Shown here piece after piece: positions 23,863 through 35,247 of a stretch of 64,000 bases of DNA. Where the stretch lies: positions 9,517,501 to 9,581,500 of the forward strand of contig JAILWY010000016.1 of NCBI GenBank assembly GCA_022113835.1, given 5' to 3'. The DNA comes from Atopsyche davidsoni (taxonomy: Eukaryota; Arthropoda; Insecta; Trichoptera; Hydrobiosidae). The translations under genes and the position numbers were made by a program. The notes beneath the pieces are model-generated. The model was not told the DNA's origin, ran no database searches, and saw only the letters and a list, made by a program, of their open reading frames with translations. Within the stretch, counting starts at the first letter, position 1. Every line of letters starts with the position of its first letter.

Positions 23863-24811
23863 AAATTAATATAATGAGTTATTTACAATAAAAAAGCTTT
23901 TACTTAAAAAAAAAAGTCCACTATATCATATGTGTGCTGTTTTTAAACAGTTTCACATATATAGCACGATTCCTATATCATTCCATTTATCCCATCATTT
24001 TTTATTGCCACGAAACTATTCGAGACGATTCAAAGTTTTCACTTGAAGACCTCAACATAATTATTTGTCTATAAATTCACTTTTTTTATAATAAACACTT
24101 ATAGACGCCAAATACGTATAAGTTTTCTTTGTAGACTGCCGATGATAGTATGAAATATTTTAAACGATCCATGTGAGTTGTAAGATGTATGAAAAATAAT
24201 ATACGCCATAAGTCAGTGAGTAATTTAGAAACAATCGTCAGCATATATTATAAAATATTTTAGATGGTTAAAATAATACGTTTTTTTAAAAAATTACCAT
24301 TACCAAGTATTGCGCAATATCAAATAACATTTTACGACCTGAAGCAGTGGGGGCACGAAATTCTAGCACTAAATCGTTCTTTAGTTGCGAAATGAGATGA
24401 GATACTGTTTTTAATCAGTAATAAATTAAAACCGGTACAACTTGCGTGTAAAACAAATAGGTCTGGAGTCTCGGCTCGGGGCCGGGGGTTAGGAGGATCA
24501 GGGCCGCCGCGAGATACTGAAAAATAAAGCAGATCTCGCACACTTCCTGTATATCAGCGTCGTTTTGCTCCAGATTTACAACTACCCGCGATACTATATA
24601 TATCCGCTATTTGTTCTGCCTTACAGGCGGCTTAAGTCCTCCCACACTGCGGGTTTAAAAGCAAGAAGCCAGAGTATCTTCAGAAACGCCGCTGTTGAGT
24701 TGTCTTTTTTGGGTTGGGTTTAATTTCGAAATCTAGATTTAATTCATTCCGAGATAATGTGCGTTATTGTTTTTATTTATTCGGGTTCGTCTCGTAAATG
24801 ATTCTGTACGG
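23863..24811. other. Gene-free stretch with a GC-rich island
   Basis: A GC-rich island at about 24430-24690 includes CTCGGCTCGGGGCCGGGGGT. Flanks are AT-rich. No convincing exon or RNA gene. Confidence 0.4.
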
Positions 24812-25325
24812 GTCTTGGTCCCATAATCGAGTTTTTTTGATTATTTTTTAGTCCGTTTTGCGAAAAATCGACTGCACCAATCAAATATATTTAAATGCAA
24901 AAAGTTTGATTGAAGTGTATTGAAGTGATTCGATTGAAGTGTAGGAATTTAGAGATTCGTTCGGTACATTTTCCAAGAATCCTAAACATTTAAAGGTCTT
25001 TCTTTCAATTGGAATTGAAAGATTAAATATAAACCATGTGCGTCTTATTAATTTAAAAATTTAAAAAAAAATCATTAACAAACTTTGGTTTTGAAAAGTC
25101 GTCATTTTATCCAATTTTTCAACATCTTCAAGATTTTATTTTACCCCAAAACTGGACGTAAATTAAATAATAAAAAATAGATAAATATGAATTATAGTTT
25201 TCTCAATACTCTGTAAAAAAATCAACATTCGACATAGAAAAATAAAGTGACAATTAAATTAATTAAATGACACGATTTCGCCAGGTAATGGACTGCCTCT
25301 AGTGTCCGGTTGGACACCAGAGGCA
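24812..25325 (+). repeat. Dispersed ~530-bp repeat, copy 2
   Basis: Matches 17872-18418 over most of its length, with several indels in the middle. The terminal hairpin here pairs GCCTCTAGTGTCC with GGACACCAGAGGC (one mismatch) around a GGTT loop. The hairpin is thus kept while its loop-proximal bases differ from copy 1, where GTTACC replaces GACACC. Confidence 0.75.
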
Positions 25326-25411
25326 ATTAAAAGTCTAGAAACAACTGCCTTAAGTAATCATAAAAAGTAACTTTGTATTTTTGTCTTTACTTTGAGTTTA
25401 TTAGAACTATT

Positions 25412-25457
25412 TGCATAACTAGTTTCGACCCTATACACCGGGTCATCATCAGATGCA
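25412..25457 (-). ncRNA. Type I hammerhead ribozyme, copy B1
   Basis: On the minus strand: TGCAT, CTGATGA, T, GACCC-loop GGTGTATA-GGGTC, GAAAC-TA-GT, then T and ATGCA. Stem II has five Watson-Crick pairs, stem III two and stem I five. The predicted cleavage nucleotide is U (GUU). All core bases are intact. Confidence 0.75.
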
Positions 25458-25483
25458 TGACTAAACTGTTGTATGTTTAGTCA

Positions 25484-25529
25484 TGCATCTGATGATGACC
25501 CGGTGTATAGGATCGAAACTAGTTATGCA
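25484..25529 (+). ncRNA. Type I hammerhead ribozyme, copy B2
   Basis: The opposite-strand twin of B1, with the same core. Stem II is GACCC with GGATC, which leaves one C/A mismatch, so it is probably weaker. It is divergent from B1 within one palindrome, so either strand's transcript contains one functional-looking core and one complementary copy. Confidence 0.7.
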
Positions 25530-25633
25530 AATAATTCGAATTATCTCATAGTGAAGACAAAAATTCAAAGTTACTTTCAATCATTACAATAATGGATCTT
25601 CAGCAATCAAATGCCTTGTCCCTCAACAAGATT

Positions 25634-26964
25634 CTTCAAGTATTATCCTGAGAAGCTATACTCGCTTTTTTTTTGCTACTGTGCCTTAAAGCTTTACAAG
25701 TTTATATTGCGGAAAGTTTGTTGTTTGAATTGATGTCTTCATTCTTATTATTGATGCTGATAAAGTCACCAACATGCTAGATTGGCATTTCGAGACCAAA
25801 AAATAAAAAGTGGGATCATCATTTCATGTCTATTTAATTAAGATATAAAAACAAAACTTAAATGATGGAAAAAACCAAATGATCTTTATAAAAAAATTAC
25901 TACAAAACAGCTAATTTCTGTTAAAAGCAATATTAAATATACTTATGAAGGTTTTGATTTTTTGAGATTATATTGAATTGTTGATTACTTATATTTGTAA
26001 CTAAAATATTTCACTTATGGAAAATAAAATTTGGTATTTATATTACTACTACTGTTGTATTTATATTACTAATTTTTAATTATCTTTTGTAAAATCACAT
26101 AGCTTGGGATGTTATTTAAAATACAGTAATCAATTTCTACAAACTGCTTTATAACAATGAACTCTTTTTATTTTTGTTTTTATTTAACCACACAATTTTC
26201 AAATTGATTTTGAAATTGAAAAACACGCCTCTTTCAAACCTATTAGCGAATCGCCGCCACAAAATAAGAGTAATATTTTACTAACCATTATTTGTTTAGC
26301 GACTGAGAAGAAAAAAAGAAGATATTTTACATAAATAATAAAAAAAGTTCTCACCTAAAAACATATAATTATACACCAATAACTTTGTTATACATTCATT
26401 AAAAATACCAAAAATAAAAAAGTGCATAATTATGGGAAAGAACCAATTTTAATTATATTCCAGTACTATACTTTACTTATTGTTGGTGCTCAGAAAAAAT
26501 GACTCAAATGCCTTTAAAAAATTACCATTAAAATAAAACCACAAAAAACCTCACAGTGACCTCAAAATTTTTAATGGAAATAATTTTTTATTTACTTCCG
26601 AATTTTGATAATCTAGATTGTTGATTTTCAATAGTATGTTAGTTGTATAGAATCTAAAAAAACTACTTAAAAAATCTACATAATAAATGGTTTCATTACA
26701 TTTACATAAATGTCGCCTACTTTGTTACTCGTTTTGAGAATTTCAGTGAATCGAGAGAATTAGAACAAGAAAGATAAGAAATAAGAGAAGAATAAGCACT
26801 CAAATGTTATTTAGTAATTCTAGAAACAATGTCCTTATTTTATGTAAATGCTTTACACATATCAAGCTTTCAATAAACGCTGAAATCTTAATATAAAATA
26901 GCACCCTTTGTTTTGTAATAAATTCAAATAAAAGAAAATATAATATAATAATTTTTTTCATAAT
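25634..26964. other. Gene-free AT-rich stretch
   Basis: Very AT-rich, no supported gene, no repeat recognised within the window. Confidence 0.5.
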
Positions 26965-27110
26965 AATTTTTTGATAGAAAGTACTCGGTGGAATTTTATT
27001 TCGATATATTAAAAAAAAAAAAAACATGTTTTATAGATTCTTCCACGTTTTTGTTATTACTGTGACTAGTTTCGCCATCTTAACTCGTTGGCATTTTCAA
27101 GACATTTGGA
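26965..27110 (-). mobile_element. Second hammerhead-like repeat family, copy 1
   Basis: It shares AGTACTYGGTGGAATTYYAT, then an A-run, then TTCCACRTTTTTGTTWTTA, then the GTGAC...GTTTCGCC core with the palindrome at 51.7-52.0 kb. The core region (27061-27103) has hammerhead-like architecture on the minus strand. A short direct repeat of TTTTCAAGACATTTGGAGG-like sequence follows. Confidence 0.6.
27061..27103 (-). ncRNA. Degenerate hammerhead-like motif, family 2
   Basis: Minus strand: TTGAAAA in place of CTGATGA, T, GCCA...TGGC stem II, GAAAC-TA-GT, then C and ACA, which can pair with TGT upstream. The GAAA side, the two-base-pair stem III and the GUC cleavage triplet are preserved. The CUGAUGA box is not, so this copy should be inactive. 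Confidence 0.45.
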
Positions 27111-28816
27111 GGTATTAAAGACATTTTCAAACAAAAAGCCATTTAACTGCAATTATTTTGAAAATGTCTACATAATTCATAGTTTAAATATTAATAAAAT
27201 ATTGTTTAATATTTTTCAATTTTTATATATAAATTTTTGTATAACATACAAATTATAAATACCAACCATTCTTTCAATAGAGTGGGCTCTCAAGCTTTAT
27301 GCCTTTAGAAAATATTGTTGATGTCATTGTCGAAGAAAAATGAAAATAGATTTAATAAATCAAATATTATTAGAACTTTTAGATTATATAAGTGCTTCTG
27401 AATAACTAACTAGGCAGGTTATTTATAATCCTGAAACTGAGCCTCTCAGCTCCTCTCTTCTGTGAGTATAAATATAATCGTTTGAAGATCGACAAAGGAT
27501 TACTTTAACTAATACTGATATGAGTATCTACTAAAACATTTTCCAATTAAATATTTGAACGTTTATAATAATCTGATAAATTATATTTCATAACAGTTGG
27601 TATTGCAAACATATAAGATTGATTCTTGTTCAAGTATCCTATTCTAAAATTTTGTGCTTTTGTAATAAACGTACAATTTATTTTGTCAAAAAAACCTTTA
27701 TACATTTATGTGTTTTTATACGTATGAAAAATAAGTACACACTACATAATAATTATAAAATATAAATAAACAATATTCAACGTTTTAAATTTCGTTCAAG
27801 TAAATAATAAAATAAAAAACCATAGTGGAAAATATTATTTTTGTGCTCGTATCCAATAAAAACATTTGTTGATTTTTTTATAGTATATTCAGTAGCTTAA
27901 AGTATGCATAAGGATTTTTTTAAAATGAAATATATATTGATCATTTAGTCTGAAAGAACAAAGAACAAAAGATTACAGTGTTATATTATAACATACAAAT
28001 GGTAAGTCCTTACTTGAAGAAGCTTTGAATATATAACAAGTGGAGACATCTAAAAGTTCGCATCGATACATGAATACATTCATATCTTCGTGTCTGACCA
28101 GTGCCAGTGGCTTGGAAAAACAAAAACTTCATCTTTTGAATTTATTATTATATTTGAGAGCATTGCTCTCTTTTTGTATTTTTACAAAAAGTAAAAAATA
28201 ACCAAATTTCTTCAAAGACTTTCTTAACCATAAAGATTTATAATTTGATTACGATTTTCTTTCTACATTATTTTGCAAAAAACGTAAATCAAGCTTAATT
28301 ATAAAAAGGCATTTAGTATAGACTTTACTTATTATTGTTACAAAAAAAGACGATTGGAGGTTATAGTATATTTAATAGAGAGTGGTTGCTCCTTATAAAC
28401 GCTTTGTCCGACTCTGAATAATACATCCGAGTTATATGAAGCATTTAAATGATGAAATTGCTCATTTGGCTATTCGTTTTTGTCGATAAAATATGGTCTA
28501 TTATAAATTAAACCAGTCTGTCTAAATAATAAATATAAAATAAATGACTACTGTTTTTTACAAAATGAGCCTTTTTTTTTTCATGTATCAACTACCAGTC
28601 GTTTCAATTGAATGACAGGCATGTTATGAATAATGTTATTTTAGAAAAGATGCTACAAATTTGACATTGCATAGCATCTTATAAAAATAATTCTAAGTTA
28701 TTTAAATTATATGGTTTTAATGAATATTTTAAATAGTGGCGTTAGATAATATCCACGTTATTTAATAAATAATGTTGTATTTAAAATTTGTTTGTCTCCA
28801 CCCTTGTTATTTTCAG
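27111..28816. other. Gene-free AT-rich stretch
   Basis: No supported gene. A GTAAGT word at 28002 lacks a credible exon upstream. Confidence 0.45.
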
Positions 28817-28887
28817 GGGATGATTGCGAACACACAGTACGTGGGTGGTGGCCACGCAGTACATAGAACCTCCTACAGTTAACAAAA
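28817..28887 (+). other. Candidate 71-bp non-coding exon
   Basis: A strong polypyrimidine tract and CAG (ending 28816) precede it, and AAAA followed by GTGAGT ends it. Its GC content is much higher than the flanks. All three frames contain stops, so it cannot be a simple internal coding exon. It would suit a 5' untranslated or non-coding RNA exon. It contains a 20-codon upstream-type ORF (MIANTQYVGGGHAVHRTSYS, 28820-28882). Confidence 0.4.
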
Positions 28888-29437
28888 GTGAGTTTCATTT
28901 AAATGCCTTTTAGGAACATCGCCTGAAATTGAGATCGCCCGCAGGCAACTGAGTTCTTATGAACATCACAAAGAGCATATTTATGATTTTAAAAATAACT
29001 TCTCAGATATTTTGTTACAGGACTGTTATTGTTTAAAAAATAATTTATAAATACAGACATATTATGTTCAAACGAAAATTCATTTTAGTTTGAAATTTGA
29101 TTGAATAGAAACTGTTCGTTTTATTAGATTTAGTATCTGGCGCCTCCCAGGCTTTTTAGGGATAAAAAAAATACAAAATCTGTTAAATCTGTTGGCATTT
29201 ACCTTGGCTCACATAAAATTAGAAAAAAAGTAAGAATGCAATAAATTAAAAATCATCTTACCATACAGATGTCGACGGACGGGTTTAATTGGAAATGCTT
29301 TATATTAAAACAGTTAAAATGAATAACCAAATAGTTTGAATATCTCAAACTTTTTTTAAGTGAATACTTAAGAATTTTTGTGAGAAGAACCTCTTGAGTG
29401 GCAAAGATTAAAGGTAAATTTATTTACAATAAATACT
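28888..29437. other. Gene-free stretch
   Basis: A minus-strand donor-like ATG followed by GTAAGATG lies near 29261, after a short open segment (NPSVDICM). It is too short to call an exon. The rest is AT-rich. Confidence 0.35.
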
Positions 29438-29800
29438 ATTTTTGGAACATCCGAAATATAACAATTTGCAGGTGAGATAATGAGATCGTTTCTGTTCTAC
29501 GGTCCAGTCTATGGTAACCCAAATGAAACTTTAGTGTTTTTCTATATTTTAAATCATAACACGCATTAATATACGAATGTGTAAATAATATAAAAGACTT
29601 TATAATAGACCTAGCTACGTATGCTTGAACTGGGTGACCTCCAGACCCAGACGGTAAATCTTCAAAGGCTTTCGTTCCCTTTGTAAATGCACTGAAGCCA
29701 TGCTCTTTTAAGAAAGAAATAATCTGATTACATTCGAGACTATTAATCGAAGGAACATTTACAAAAAGATGATAATAGTTTTTAAAAAAAAACTTTTATT
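29438..29800 (-). other. Possible coding exon (minus), unrecognised
   Basis: A frame without an ATG stays open for about 120 codons. Its least AT-biased part reads LECNQIISFLKEHGFSAFTK, then KAFEDLPSGSGGHPVQAYVA (about 29610-29745), which looks protein-like and has a T-rich possible acceptor before it (TTTCTTTCTTAAAAG). I cannot match it to a family. Open frames of this length do occur by chance in a window this size. Confidence 0.25.
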
Positions 29801-32800
29801 TACTATTATTCTCAGTTATTTGCATTGACATTATATATTGTTTATTTAGTCACTAATTTACTTTCGATCTGCAAGATTACATTTTTGTGGGTAAAAATCG
29901 ACTTAATAGACATTATTTAAAAAAAATTCTACTGTATAAAAAAGTCAGTACAGTATTTTCAACGTTTTAAGGGATTTTCGCCAAGACGGTTTGCGAATAC
30001 ATTAACTTTAAAGAAATTAATATTCCCCACAGCGGCTTAAGTAAGAATGGCAAAATTTAATATTGCCTGAGCGGGTGCCTGTGAGTAGTTATCGTGAATA
30101 TATAATATAATACCTTCATGTGAAATTATTTCAAATACATCATCTCGCTCGCTCCGAGCGTGTTCATGCTCCGAATTTACGTAAGTTTTCTTCCGCTCGT
30201 GTTACATCGCGCGTGAAATTAGGAATATGGTATTTTTTTGACATGTTTCATTTTTTTCCGTGCACTGCAACTGTGATGCGAATATTTATTATTTAAATTA
30301 ACATTTCATTTCCTTTATAAATCAATTCAAAAGTTGGGCATATTTTTTTTCACTATAAATAAAAAAAAAACACCTGTAGCTGAAAATCACTATGAAAAAA
30401 AATATTCTTCAAAATATTTCGTGTTTTAATTTAGTTTCGCACATGCACTGTACACTAATGGAAATTAAGCGAATGTACCCATCTATGTTTAATATATTTA
30501 TACTTCGTCTGGTGAGCAGCTTTTCTTCCATACGCTTGAACACTGAAGCATTAAAATGCACGGTAGAGGTTTCAAATAAGCTTTTGAAGTTCCTATTATT
30601 TCACTTACATGAGAAGTACTAACATCATTTTATACAGCGCAGTAAATTACGAGTAAATCAAATTGAATATTTTTAATAAATAAATAAAATGTTCGCAGTT
30701 TCGCAATTGTGTCGAGTTTAAATAAAATAATATGCCTGCTTCTTGCGCAGTTGCATAATCAGTCGCTTTTAAAAATGTATACATAAACTAAATTATTTAA
30801 TGGCGGACAAAAGCTTAGCACACGCTGCTGGAAAACAAGAAAAAAAATAACTGCTAATCGTAATGGACAGATGTGCCTGTAAAAAACTACCGAAAGAAAT
30901 TTCGCTGTAATAAAAAAAAGCGTTTGTAACTTTCGGAAGATTTTGCATGAGATCAAAATGCCACGAATAAACAATGATCTAATGAAAACATTATATATCC
31001 GATGTCGCGTGTTGTAGGTCTCGGAATATCACTGATCCATGTTCTGTCGCGTAATTTATGACGTGTGTGTATGTGCAAGAAGACATGCGGGATATTAGAG
31101 ATGCGATCAGGAGGCGCGGGTGACTCCGCCAGCCTAGGGAGAGCCGTTAAACTTGATGGATTGCGATTATATCGCGTACTACGTTCTGCGATCGCACCCA
31201 TACGTCTCGTTCCTTCCCTTTTACGGGTCCTCTCCCTCTCCCTTTCCTGAGGCCTGCGCCCCTGTAATGACCTCACCTCAAAATATTTGTGATTCAAAAA
31301 GATTTCACAAAGTCGAGATCGTAATACCTATAGAAATATCTGATTTCCGGTTGTGTGCGAATCTCTGCTAGACATAACTAAAAACGCGTAACAAAACTTA
31401 TACAAGCGTAAGCCTTTTTACGTTAGTTTATTAACCATTCGTCAAGTTGGGTATCAAAGTAAGAAACTTTACATCAAGTCTCAACGACCTATGTACGTGG
31501 CAGGCGAATATATAAATTAACATTTTGTATATCACCTAGGCTTTGGATGATTGCATACTCATACGTAAGTACTAACTTCTTAAGTAGATTTTATACATTT
31601 GAAGTAAACGCAGAAATAAGATGCTACACGAAACAAGGAGAAAATTTAAGTTAAAAAAAACCACTTATAAATTAAAAAAAAAATCTTTTCAGTAATAATT
31701 TATAAGCCCTTATTAAAGTGGTTCCGATCGACTGCCCCGAACCACAGGGCGACGAGTCCTCAAGGGGTCGAGGTCGGTAGCAAATTGCTGTTACAGTAAA
31801 ATAGCCATTATTTTTAAGGCAATTTTACTTTTTTGCGGTAATAAAGACGTTTTATGTAGCGTTGTTATCTTGCGTCATTTGGAAATATTTTTAGTGTTGC
31901 CAGCACGGATTAAATTGTTGCCATTATTTTTTTATTGGCTGTGAATTTAGCACGCCCGCTTCCTTCTTCCTGACGCCCATTTAATGAGATTATTTTTTTT
32001 TAACTGGTTTTTCATCTTTCAATCGTCACAACAAAAATAAACAATCCGTGATTTTTTTTGGTTTTTCTTTTTTGACAGCGTTTCAGATTTTACTTAAGCC
32101 GTAGTGCATTTTCAGTCAACTCCTTTTTTAGTCAATAAGACATATCCCACTTACTATTTCTTAATTTTTAGATTGAAGCATTTTGCAAAAACTACTCCCT
32201 CCATATGTTGATAATATAAACATTTTGTTATAATTTGTGTTTGGTTACATGTACATGCAGTTAGTAACCCCAACGACGAGGACAGCCACTATAGAATACT
32301 GTAGTCATCTAGTTCAGTTCACTGGGAATTAAAGTACAAAGCAACTTGCAGATGAATGAGGAACCCTTCCTTAGGCCTCTGTTCTTCTATTTCACTTGCT
32401 TCAGATACCTTAAATACCTTAAAATACCTTGAGATAACAATAGTTTTACTTTTCAGACAGTGGATCGTGTTGCCAAGCACTGTTTGCCTTTGAAAGATAT
32501 TTATTTCCAAATATTTTTTTTCCTGAATATATGAAGGGTGTTTTTTCTAAAATGTATGCTTCCACTTGCTTGATTAAAGTTTTGTTTTTTGCGCATTTTA
32601 TTTTTTGGGAGATTGAGTGAAATTGTAAAAAAGACTATTTATACAAAGTATGTATTTATCGTCTTTACTTTATTTAAAATTTACAACGTCCTATTGAGCC
32701 TTATTTCAAATTGAGTTACAGAAATTCTACTGTAAGCCTTTCAATATTTGACAGCTGTAGACGTTGTAGTAAAAAAAAAGTCTAGGTAATTGTTAGTCGC

Positions 32801-34255
32801 GAAATATAATAGTATCATAATACTTTGATGGATATCAAATGGATAACATCAAGTGCTTCCATAATTTTTCTCTTCTTGAAAGCTCTTTCATATAAAACTA
32901 CTATGGTAAGGAAGTAAAAATGGCAATTTTTTGATTTATCTTTTTTGGTTAAGCTTAGTTATCAGAAAGGAAAATATTAAAACGGTATCATTGATAATCA
33001 AAGACATTTAATTCAGTGTGACAATATCAAATATTTTCAAGCGTATTTAGATTCGCACAAAAGAAAATATGTTTGTCGGTCAGCGAGAAGACAAACTTGC
33101 CAGTAAGATTTTTTCCCCCGGCAATGGGAACAAACAAAAATAACTTATGACAATAAAACATCCCCGCAGTGGAGTAATGGTAGCTGGCTGGAGGAGTCGC
33201 GATTCCCTGCCTTAGCAGTGAGTTCTTAGTATATAAGCTGATTAAAAATATTGCCAGAGGGCAGAATGGGGAAATTCGCAATAAAAGTCCGAATGATGTA
33301 AGACGGGAGCTGTGACTAACGAGAGGCGCCCCAATTACAACGAAAAAAACTGTGAGCTTTTAAAAGGGAAAATATAGCCAAAGCTTTTTGATACTGTTCT
33401 ATAACAGACTTTCTCAGTATTAAAATTAAATATGACGACCTTAATGTTCAAAGAGTTTTTAATTTTGTATAAATATTTTTTCATATTAAAATGCTCTATT
33501 TAAATATTTCTATAATGATTCGTTATGTGGTTTCCATTTTGCAGCTATAGAGAAAGCTGCCTTAAAAATGTATACTTAAATTTAAACATGACAAGCATAA
33601 TATTTATTCAAAATATAATTTTTTGTATTATTATTTTTTTATGAATTTAAATATTTTATTGGTAATATTTTACAACTGTATAAGACAAGCTGTCTTTCAA
33701 GTGTCAACTTACACATAGGCTTATTTTAAGCAACGTAAATTTGTTTATATTTTAATGTTCACAAGATTTGATAACTTTTAGCATATAGTTGCAGCAAGTG
33801 ATGTTTACATTTTCGCAGTTTTGTCTTTTAAAATAGACCAAGTCCAAGACGTTAGAAAAATAATCATAAACTGTCAGGACTACAAAGCATGAAAAATAAA
33901 TTATTTGTTTATTTAATAATAAAAAAATTCTTACCTAAAGTATTTTTTATATCATGATATCACGTGATATTTTTTTTAAATATCTATTTCCTCCTTTAAT
34001 GTGTGAATTATGATGTTATCAATCTCTTACCTGAAACAATGATAAAAAAATGAAAGCATATTAATATTTAATATATTTTAGTTGTTTCAAACAAACGTTT
34101 CTCACCATTGTTCATGGATTTCCATAGCCTTAAAAAGTCAATTTTTTTTTTTGGGTGGGTAGTGTCTGATTTAAATGATACACAATTTTATAAAATGCAC
34201 ACTCGTGCATGTCTCTGCTTTACGACGTCTACGAACAGACTTCTTTCAGGCCCCT
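29801..34255. other. Gene-free region with GC-rich islands
   Basis: Islands at 30140-30215 (CTCGCTCGCTCCGAGCGTG, ending near a GTAAGT donor-like word), 31020-31270 (open on both strands by composition), 31720-31790 and 33040-33340. None shows a paired acceptor and donor. They may be regulatory or conserved non-coding segments. Confidence 0.4.
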
Positions 34256-34526
34256 CTCTGCATTTCCCCAGACATTAATATGGCAGACGCTCAAGTAGAG
34301 TATTTCGAACAATGGCAACATTTGCAATATGCTAAGAAGCCGTACGTTTGACGGCGCGGCCACCGACTTCAGGGTAATCAAGACTAATACGGGCCGCTTA
34401 GTAATGGGGATGTCTTTTTTTAGCCTGGCAATTTGTCTCGGAACTTCTAGCCGTTTGTCGAGCGATTCTTAGTTAGGATTTTTTCAAATTTATTTTTTAG
34501 CACTTACCAGCCTGAAATTAAATAAA
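34250..34526 (+). other. Candidate terminal exon with polyA signal
   Basis: The acceptor-like ACTTCTTTCAG ends at 34249. The frame after it reads through an ATG at 34280 (MADAQVEYFEQWQHLQYAKK, then PYV) to TGA at 34349-34351. AATAAA lies at 34521-34526. A second, overlapping frame is open from 34298 to 34470 and also looks protein-like (RTFDGAATDFRVIKTNTGRL). Because two frames compete, this may instead be a GC-rich conserved element. Confidence 0.25.
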
Positions 34527-34617
34527 ATCTTTGGATATTTTTTGTGTAAATTGCATTTTCGTGCTGAAGCTGGATGAAAAACTTGAAAAATTATTTTACA
34601 AGTGAAATATTCCTTTT

Positions 34618-34965
34618 TATCGAGTGCCTCTCCTCAGAGGAGGTTGGCGACCGTTTCACTGAGCATATACTCATGCTGTGCCAGTGTTCATGGTTTTCTA
34701 AAGGGAAAAGAGTGTAGTGGGTCCATGAGTCTTTCTACACCGCAGTTTGCGTATTGCTGCTGCTCAATAGCATTATTATATCACACTTTTATTACAAAGC
34801 TCTGGCGTTAAGATCTGATACTCCTTCTGCAGAAAGCTACAGAAATAATAGCACATCCCTCTACAATCATTCCTAGTCCAGTACTCCATTACCGATATTT
34901 TACACACGCTAAGGGTACGGAATGGCACCCATACACAAGCAACAGAATGGGGAGAGCAGAGAGTA
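34618..34965 (+). repeat. SINE-sized dispersed repeat, copy 1
   Basis: It starts GTGCCTCTCCTCAGAGGAGG, runs through GAGCATATACTCATGCTG, GCGTATTGCTGCTG and ATACTCCTTCTGCAGAAA, and ends near GAATGGGGAGAGC. Other copies are at 56041-56375 (same strand), 50913-51290 (reverse), and fragments near 50652 and 57955. No frame is conserved between copies. No RNA polymerase III box was recognised, so 'SINE' is only a size-based suggestion. Confidence 0.7.
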
Positions 34966-35024
34966 AGAGAAATATTACAACATAAAAATATCATAGAAAT
35001 AAACATTTTTTAAATAATTTGAAA

Positions 35025-35247
35025 TACAACAAATTTAATCTTGTTGAGAACAAGGCATTTGATTGGTGAAGATCCATTATTGTAATGATAAAAAGTAACT
35101 TTGAATTTTTGTCTCCGCTTTGAGTTTATTAGAATTATTTGCATAACTAGTTTCGATCCTATACACCGGGTCATCATCAGATGCATGACTAAACTGTTAA
35201 ATAAATAAAAAAATAAAAAGTTACTTTTTAACATTACAACAAATTTA
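35025..35247 (-). mobile_element. Hammerhead-bearing element, copy C, with 13-bp target duplication
   Basis: A 197-bp insertion (35038-35234) is flanked by exact direct repeats TACAACAAATTTA (35025-35037 and 35235-35247). On the minus strand it runs from AACAGTTTAGTCATGCAT through one hammerhead to the family terminal word ending CAACAAGAT. It lacks the second inverted arm. The exact duplication shows that this short unit moved as a discrete element. Confidence 0.8.
35140..35185 (-). ncRNA. Type I hammerhead ribozyme, copy C
   Basis: Same layout as B2: TGCAT, CTGATGA, T, GACCC-GGTGTATA-GGATC, GAAAC-TA-GT, T, ATGCA. Stem II has one C/A mismatch. The core is intact. Confidence 0.7.

Larger units (their letters stand above)
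25360..25633 (+). mobile_element. Hammerhead-bearing palindromic element, copy B
   Basis: The most complete family copy: two inverted arms around 25458-25483, each with a full hammerhead, followed by the terminal segment AATGGATCTTC...AAATGCCTTGTCCCTCAACA (25591-25629). A degraded direct repeat (CTTAAGTAAT before, CTTCAAGTATT after) may be the old target duplication. It sits 35 bases beyond the 24.8-kb repeat. The class is inferred to be a short non-autonomous Penelope-like derivative. Confidence 0.7.
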
